Shown here: piece after piece, positions 40,977 through 46,482 of the stretch | Layout of the letters: every line of letters starts with the position of its first letter | Position numbering within the stretch: position 1 is the stretch's first letter | Made by a program: the position numbers and the translations under genes | The notes under the pieces: generated by a model | The model's input: the letters and a program-made list of their open reading frames with translations, nothing else | The model's database searches: none | What the model was told of the DNA's origin: nothing | NCBI GenBank assembly: GCA_004293145.1 | Contig: RDYJ01000012.1 | Coordinates: 1 to 46,482 of the forward strand | DNA length: 46,482 nucleotides | Direction: 5' to 3' | Origin: Nostocales cyanobacterium | Lineage (GTDB): Bacteria > Cyanobacteriota > Cyanobacteriia > Cyanobacteriales > Nostocaceae

Positions 40977-42575
40977 ATGACCAAAGCACCTGTTGCTCCT
41001 GTGGTGCTAGTCATTTTAGATGGATGGGGCTACTGTGAGGACAAGCGCGGAAACGCGATCGCGGCTGCTAAAACTCCCATTATGGATAGTTTATGGGCAG
41101 CCTATCCCCACACCCTCATCCGCACTTCAGGAAAAGCCGTAGGGTTGCCAGAAGGTCAAATGGGCAACTCGGAAGTTGGTCATTTGAATATTGGCGCTGG
41201 GCGTGTGGTTCCCCAAGAACTGGTACGCATCTCGGATGCAGTTGAAGATGGTTCTCTAGCCTCTAACCCAGCACTTGTCAAAATTTGCCAGGAAGTTCGC
41301 TCATCTAATGGCAAGTTACATCTAGTAGGGCTTTGTTCTGACGGGGGGGTACATTCGCATCTTACCCATCTACTTGGACTGCTTGACATAGCCAAAGAAC
41401 AGCGAATTTCACAAGTATGTATCCATGCCATTATGGACGGGCGTGATACTCTACCCAGTGATGGCGTTAAGTACATCCAAAAATTGCAAGACTACATAGA
41501 CCGTGTGGAAATAGGGCAGATAGTCACTGTGAGCGGTCGTTATTATGCAATGGACCGCGATAACCGCTGGGATCGAGTCCAACGTGCTTACAATGTGATG
41601 ACACAGGATGGACCTGGTAATGGAGTTACGGCCTTAGAGGTCTTGCAAACATCCTATTCTGAAGGCGTAACCGACGAGTTTATTGATCCTGTGAGAATTG
41701 CTCCTGGCGCAGTTGCACCTGGAGATGGGGTGATATTTTTCAATTTCCGCCCCGACCGCGCCAGACAATTAACTCAAGCTTTTGTTAGTCCCACTTTTCA
41801 GGGTTTTGAAAGACAGCAAATTACACCGCTGTCCTTTGTGACATTTACTCAGTATGACCCAGATTTACCTGTATCTGTGGCCTTTACTCCCCAGAACTTG
41901 ACGAATATTCTGGGTGAAGTTATTGCTAATCATGGTCTCAAACAGTTTCGGACTGCGGAAACCGAAAAATATGCCCACGTCACCTATTTCTTTAATGGGG
42001 GACTAGAAGAACCTTGTGATGGTGAAGACCGGGAACTTGTCAGTAGTCCAATGGTGGCTACCTACGACAAAGAACCGGCAATGTCAGCAAAAGCAGTGAC
42101 GGATGTGGCGATCGCTGCAATGAGAAAGGGCATCTACTCCCTCATGGTCATGAACTATGCTAACCCTGATATGGTGGGGCATACAGGACAAGTAGACGCT
42201 ACAGTCACAGCCATTGAAACAGTAGATCGCTGTTTGGGTCGTCTCATCGATAGTATTGGCAAAGCCGGGGGGACAGCAATTATTACTGCTGACCACGGCA
42301 ATGCTGAGTATATGTTAGATGATAACGGTAATCCTTGGACGGCGCATACTACTAACCCTGTTCCCCTAATCTTGGTAGAAGGCGAAAAAGTCAAAATACC
42401 TGGATATGGTACAGATGTGGAATTGCGGAATGATGGCAAATTAGCCGATATTGCTCCCACTATTCTGGATATTTTACAGCTACCCCAGCCTCCAGAAATG
42501 ACAGGGCGATCGCTCCTCAAAGCCGCAGAATATGATTTACAACTGAATCGTACTCCTGCACAAGTAGGTTTGTAA
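40977..42575 (+). CDS. gpmI: 2,3-bisphosphoglycerate-independent phosphoglycerate mutase
   Basis: VVLVILDGWGYCEDKRGNAIAAAKTPIMDSLW; GQMGNSEVGHLNIGAGRVV; ADHGNAEYMLD. Confidence 0.97.
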   Translation: MTKAPVAPVVLVILDGWGYCEDKRGNAIAAAKTPIMDSLWAAYPHTLIRTSGKAVGLPEGQMGNSEVGHLNIGAGRVVPQELVRISDAVEDGSLASNPALVKICQEVRSSNGKLHLVGLCSDGGVHSHLTHLLGLLDIAKEQRISQVCIHAIMDGRDTLPSDGVKYIQKLQDYIDRVEIGQIVTVSGRYYAMDRDNRWDRVQRAYNVMTQDGPGNGVTALEVLQTSYSEGVTDEFIDPVRIAPGAVAPGDGVIFFNFRPDRARQLTQAFVSPTFQGFERQQITPLSFVTFTQYDPDLPVSVAFTPQNLTNILGEVIANHGLKQFRTAETEKYAHVTYFFNGGLEEPCDGEDRELVSSPMVATYDKEPAMSAKAVTDVAIAAMRKGIYSLMVMNYANPDMVGHTGQVDATVTAIETVDRCLGRLIDSIGKAGGTAIITADHGNAEYMLDDNGNPWTAHTTNPVPLILVEGEKVKIPGYGTDVELRNDGKLADIAPTILDILQLPQPPEMTGRSLLKAAEYDLQLNRTPAQVGL

Positions 42576-42654
42576 AACAGGTTCTAGTTAACAGTTAACT
42601 TTCTACAGTTAACTGTTTTCTGAGTCCTAACCCAAGTAATTGTCAAGGAAAATT

Positions 42655-42692
42655 GAACGCAGATAAACGCAGATAAACGCAGATAAATACGG
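42655..42692. repeat. AAACGCAGAT tandem repeat
   Basis: gaacgcagataaacgcagataaacgcagataaatacgg. Confidence 0.85.
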
Positions 42693-42813
42693 TTGAATTC
42701 ATGGATTTCATGATTCTGTACAGCTTTAGATAAAATTGGGATTAACAAATTTTTAATCGGCGTGCTACGTTTAAATTATATTCAGTCTCATCTTTAGGAA
42801 TTTTTAATGGCGT

Positions 42814-43047
42814 ATGACAGTTACTAGCATCGTACAAGGAATTTGGGCGTTCTCTGCTTTAGGTTTAATTATACTGGTTTTACTACATAGCCCTAAAGGT
42901 GACGGTATTGGTGCTATTGGTGGACAAGCTCAACTTTTTAGCAGCACCAAAAGCGCAGAAAACACATTAAATCGTGTTACTTGGGCGTTAGTAGTAATTT
43001 TCCTCGGTTTAACAGTGGTTTTAAGTGCTAACTGGCTACCTAAATAA
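42814..43047 (+). CDS. secG: Preprotein translocase subunit SecG
   Basis: LIILVLLHSPKGDGIGAIGGQAQLFSSTKSAENTLNRVTWALVVIFLGLTVVLS. Confidence 0.93.
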   Translation: MTVTSIVQGIWAFSALGLIILVLLHSPKGDGIGAIGGQAQLFSSTKSAENTLNRVTWALVVIFLGLTVVLSANWLPK

Positions 43048-43053
43048 GCAAAA

Positions 43054-43824
43054 ATGGGGAACATCACCCAAAAGCCAATGTACAAAATCCAAAATAATAG
43101 ATTATTTTGGCAGAGATTATTAACAGTTCTGACTTTATTTATAAGTACAGGACTGTTAGTTATTTTAACTAATTTCCAAACTAACGCTACTAACCAGAAT
43201 TCCTATCAACAAAAACCCCATCCTTTACCACCTACCTTAGAAAAATGGCAAGATAAAACCAACAGTGGTGATTATTTTGATAACATCCAACCTACTAAAG
43301 TTGGTTATTTAATTTGGTCAAGTTTTCCAGTCAAAGTGAAGATAGAAAAACCCACGGGAATAAGTGAAAAACAATCACAAGTATGGGTTAATAATGTTTT
43401 ACAAACTATTCAAGAATGGAATATTTATTTACCTTTGCAGGTAGTTGAAAATTCAGAAGTTGCTGATATTAAAATTGTCCGCAAAGCACCACCTTTACAA
43501 ATTGAACCTGGTAGTAAAATTCCTCGTGCGCGTTCTGCGTTAACAACCTACGAATTATACAATCAAAATCATCAAAATAACATCTTATCTCACCATTTTA
43601 CTATTCTGTTAAGCCCTAGTCAAACTGGTGATTATGTATTATCAGCAGCACGTCATGAACTCGGACACGCTTTAGGAATTTGGGGTCATAGTCCATTACA
43701 AACTGATGCACTTTATTTTTCTCAAGTTCGTAAACCTGTGTCTATTTCTACTAGAGATGTGAATACTTTAAAGAAGGTTTATGAACAGTCTACGAGTTTG
43801 GGGTGGTCAGTGGTGGAAAATTAA
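43054..43824 (+). CDS. Matrixin-like zinc metalloprotease, exported
   Basis: AARHELGHALGIWGHSPLQTDALYF matches HExxHxxGxxxH with a downstream Met-turn-like segment not obvious; N-terminal hydrophobic segment. Confidence 0.82.
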   Translation: MGNITQKPMYKIQNNRLFWQRLLTVLTLFISTGLLVILTNFQTNATNQNSYQQKPHPLPPTLEKWQDKTNSGDYFDNIQPTKVGYLIWSSFPVKVKIEKPTGISEKQSQVWVNNVLQTIQEWNIYLPLQVVENSEVADIKIVRKAPPLQIEPGSKIPRARSALTTYELYNQNHQNNILSHHFTILLSPSQTGDYVLSAARHELGHALGIWGHSPLQTDALYFSQVRKPVSISTRDVNTLKKVYEQSTSLGWSVVEN

Positions 43825-44264
43825 GGCAACCAGTTTTTATCCAAAATCTGAACCAAAGTGTAAGGACATGATTCTGGTAAATTAGTTAGCTTGCTTTTAG
43901 TTTTCACATAATCTAAAGCATTGCTATAAATCATGATCAAATTTTCATCTAAATGGTTGCGTAAATTAGCAGTTAAATCTTCATTGATTTGATTACGAAA
44001 ACTAATAATTTCCGCCGCCCAATGATGGGCATTTCGGGATTTTTCTAGTTCCCAATATTGATAAAGTAATAAATGTCTAATAATCTGTTCTAATAGACTT
44101 CTTACTCTTCTTTTTTCGTTTTTAGCCAATTCTTCTAACTCTGCAATTAAATTTTCATAATCAATATCTGCTACTTGACGAGATTTGAGAAGTCTAATTG
44201 TCTCCTCTAACCATTCCAAGTAATCACGCTCATATAATTGCTGTATGTCAATGATTGCAGTCAT
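43821..44264 (-). CDS. DUF29 family protein
   Basis: LYERDYLEWLEETIRLLKSRQVADIDYENLIAELEELAKNEKRRVRSLLEQIIRHLLLYQYW is DUF29-type. Confidence 0.9.
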   Translation of the reverse strand: MTAIIDIQQLYERDYLEWLEETIRLLKSRQVADIDYENLIAELEELAKNEKRRVRSLLEQIIRHLLLYQYWELEKSRNAHHWAAEIISFRNQINEDLTANLRNHLDENLIMIYSNALDYVKTKSKLTNLPESCPYTLVQILDKNWLP

Positions 44265-44457
44265 GTTTAGATTTTGTAGATCGATTTTCTACTAGATGAC
44301 AGCGAAAATTATCCGTATTGAATAAATTATTTAGATAATATCACAGTATGGGATCTGATACTCACAGAAGTTATCAAAAATTATATCAAATCGTGACCAA
44401 AAAAAACTAACATAATCTTAATAGCTCAAACATAGCAATAAAGATAGCGATAAAATT

Positions 44458-45690
44458 ATGGGTTACTACATCTCCCCCCGATTTCTTGATAAACTTGCTG
44501 TTCACATCACCAAAAACTTCTTAAACATTCCTGGTATCCGAGTTCCCTTAATTTTAGGTATTCATGGCCGCAAAGGTGAGGGTAAATCTTTTCAATGTGA
44601 ATTAGCTTTTGAAAAAATGGGTATAGAGACAACGCTGATATCTGGAGGAGAATTAGAAAGTCCTGATGCGGGAGACCCTGCGCGGTTAATTCGTCTCCGT
44701 TATCGAGAAACAGCAGAATTAGTCAAGGTACGCGGTAAAATGTGCGTCTTGATGATTAATGATTTAGATGCTGGTGCAGGACGCTTTGACGAAGGAACTC
44801 AATATACAGTTAATACCCAATTGGTAAATGCAACATTGATGAATATTGCTGATAATCCCACAGATGTGCAGTTACCGGGAAGTTATGATTCAAACCCTAT
44901 TCGTCGTGTACCAATAATTGTTACAGGTAATGATTTTTCTACTCTTTATGCACCATTAATTCGTGATGGAAGAATGGAGAAATTTTACTGGGACCCTAAC
45001 CGCGATGATAAGGTAGGAATTGTGGGAGGAATTTTTGCTGAAGATGGACTTTCACAACGGGAAATTGAACAGTTTGTAGATACTTTTGCTCATCAATCGG
45101 TTGACTTTTTTAGTGCTGTGCGTTCCCGCATTTATGATGAACAAATCCGCGAATTTATTTATAAAGTAGGGTTTGAAAAAATATCTATGCGGGTGGTAAA
45201 TAGTGCAGAAGCACCACCAGAATTTAAAAAGCCTGATTTCAGTTTATCCCATTTAATTGATGCTGGTCATTTGATGGTAGGTGAGCAAAAACGGGTAAAA
45301 ACTTCTCATTTAGTTGATGAATATAATAGACTGAATCGGGGTAGGGGTTCTCAATCTAAATCTCCGGTTTTGGAAACTCCAATTAGTCAACCTGAAATTA
45401 GCCAAACCACAAATAACACTCATTTAACTTTAGATACACAAGCACAAGTTCGTCAGATTTTATCCCAAGGTTACAAAATTAGTATAGAACACGTTGACGA
45501 ACGGCGTTTTCGTACAGGTTCATGGCAAAGTTGCGGTAATTTACATATAGATGCTGAATCTGATGCTATCTCGACTTTGGAATCTTGTTTAGGTGAATAT
45601 AGTGGTGAGTATGTGCGTTTAGTAGGTGTTGATCCAAAAGCAAAACGTCGTGTGGTGGAAACTATTATTCAACGTCCGAATAATAGATAG
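44458..45690 (+). CDS. rca: Rubisco activase with C-terminal RbcS-like (SSUL) domain
   Basis: VPLILGIHGRKGEGKSFQCELAFEKMG (Walker A), RGKMCVLMINDLDAGAGRF; C-terminal VRQILSQGYKISIEHVDERRFRTGSWQSC...EYVRLVGVDPKAKRRV resembles cyanobacterial SSUL. Confidence 0.93.
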   Translation: MGYYISPRFLDKLAVHITKNFLNIPGIRVPLILGIHGRKGEGKSFQCELAFEKMGIETTLISGGELESPDAGDPARLIRLRYRETAELVKVRGKMCVLMINDLDAGAGRFDEGTQYTVNTQLVNATLMNIADNPTDVQLPGSYDSNPIRRVPIIVTGNDFSTLYAPLIRDGRMEKFYWDPNRDDKVGIVGGIFAEDGLSQREIEQFVDTFAHQSVDFFSAVRSRIYDEQIREFIYKVGFEKISMRVVNSAEAPPEFKKPDFSLSHLIDAGHLMVGEQKRVKTSHLVDEYNRLNRGRGSQSKSPVLETPISQPEISQTTNNTHLTLDTQAQVRQILSQGYKISIEHVDERRFRTGSWQSCGNLHIDAESDAISTLESCLGEYSGEYVRLVGVDPKAKRRVVETIIQRPNNR

Positions 45691-45700
45691 TCAAGTCATC

Positions 45701-45766
45701 AGATCCCCAACTTCTTTTTATGATCTTGTAAATAAAATTGATAATTGATCATAGAAGTCGGGGAGC
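45701..45766. terminator. Long hairpin 3' of rca
   Basis: Outer arms ccccaacttct/agaagtcgggg (one mismatch) and inner arms tatgatc/gatcata. Confidence 0.6.
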
Positions 45767-45770
45767 TAAA

Positions 45771-45803
45771 AATCTGCGTTTATCTGCGTTTATCTGCGTT
45801 TAA
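45771..45803. repeat. ATCTGCGTTT tandem repeat
   Basis: aatctgcgtttatctgcgtttatctgcgtttaa, reverse complement of the 42655 unit. Confidence 0.85.
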
Positions 45804-45941
45804 ATATCTAATTTGTCAGAATCAGGATATCCATGATTAAAGGATTTACAGGATGTTTTTCTTGATGAGTTATAATTAGTATGGCGGTAATTTATTGAAT
45901 ATATAAGATTAAACTTTCTTGGTTTTAAAGGGTTAGTAATT

Positions 45942-46482
45942 ATGAGTCAACAAGATGATAAAGCTTTATTTCAGAAAAAGGCGTTAAAAAATGCCTTGGG
46001 TAATTTTAAGTTTCCTTCAGATTTAGAAGCACGTCACCAAATTATTAAAAAGTGGGTTGAGGTTTTAAAATCAGGTACACTAGATAAAATTAGCGAAGTT
46101 TCTTTACATGGTGATTTCTTAAAAGATATTTTTCAAGATGTTTTAGGTTATCGTTCTGTAATTGATGGTGGTGGTAAAGCTTGGGAAATTTACCCAGAAA
46201 AACATATTGCTGATGGTGGGGGTGCTGCTGATGCAGCTTTAGGATATTTTACCGCAGTAGAAAATCAAAAAGGTAAGGTAAAATTACAAGGTCAAGTAGT
46301 AGCACCTATTGAATTAAAAGGTACTAAAAATAATTTAGATCGCGCTGTATCGGGAAGAGATAAGTCAGCAGTTGATCAAGGTTGGAATTATGCTAATTAT
46401 ACTTCTGATTGTCGTTGGATTATTATTTCTAATTATCGAGAATTACGATTATATCATATTAACAAGACTCCAGCTTATTATG
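45942..46482 (+). CDS. N-terminal fragment of a type IIG/Eco57I-like restriction-modification enzyme (truncated by window edge)
   Basis: Manual translation MSQQDDKALFQKKALKNALGNFKFPSDLEARHQIIKKWVEVLKSGTLDKISEVSLHGDFLKDIFQDVLGYRSV...VAPIELKGTKNNLDRAVSGRDKSAVDQGWNYANYTSDCRWIIISNYRELRLYH; PIELKG fits a nuclease ExK. Confidence 0.75.
   Translation, partial: MSQQDDKALFQKKALKNALGNFKFPSDLEARHQIIKKWVEVLKSGTLDKISEVSLHGDFLKDIFQDVLGYRSVIDGGGKAWEIYPEKHIADGGGAADAALGYFTAVENQKGKVKLQGQVVAPIELKGTKNNLDRAVSGRDKSAVDQGWNYANYTSDCRWIIISNYRELRLYHINKTPAYY

Noticed and set aside
41180-41476. Minus-strand ORFs within gpmI (also 42155..42520)
   Set aside because: Antisense to a clear housekeeping gene; shadow ORFs.
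1-46482. tRNA, rRNA, transposase or integrase genes
   Set aside because: None recognised on reading; no tRNAscan or Rfam search could be run, so absence is not proven.

Overview
A 46.5 kb chromosomal window from a cyanobacterium, probably Nostocales. Supporting signs are HIP1 GCGATCGC motifs, heptameric tandem repeats, ndhN, and an Rca with an RbcS-like domain. The core is a long minus-strand ribosomal protein superoperon (about 10.3-28.3 kb): rplC-D-W-B, rpsS, rplV, rpsC, rplP, rpmC, rpsQ, rplN-X-E, rpsH, rplF-R, rpsE, rplO, secY, adk, infA, rpmJ (not in the ORF track), rpsM, rpsK, rpoA, rplQ, truA, rplM, rpsI, rpmE, prfA. The flanks are accessory. On the left are the end of a C5-cytosine methyltransferase with a possible REase partner (369..1160), endonuclease V, two FHA proteins (one fused to a flavoprotein-like region), a GHL10-like glycosidase, an SGNH hydrolase and a HindVP/AcyI-like restriction-modification pair. 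On the right are ndhN, a PEP-CTERM-like protein, a CPA2 antiporter with a USP-like tail, an ABC-F protein, a toxin-antitoxin pair, an ATPase/TOPRIM-like operon, gpmI, secG, a metalloprotease, rca and the start of a possible type IIG RM enzyme. The best candidates for something underdescribed are: (1) the 38.1-40.8 kb module, where a toxin-first TA pair is divergent from an OLD-like ATPase plus TOPRIM-like gene carrying one in-frame TAA, with a perfect palindrome over the shared promoter; (2) the 369..1160 protein as a possible divergent REase; (3) the unusual load of heptamer repeats in the spacers of the ribosomal superoperon, some touching start and stop codons. All family calls were made by reading motifs, with no database search.
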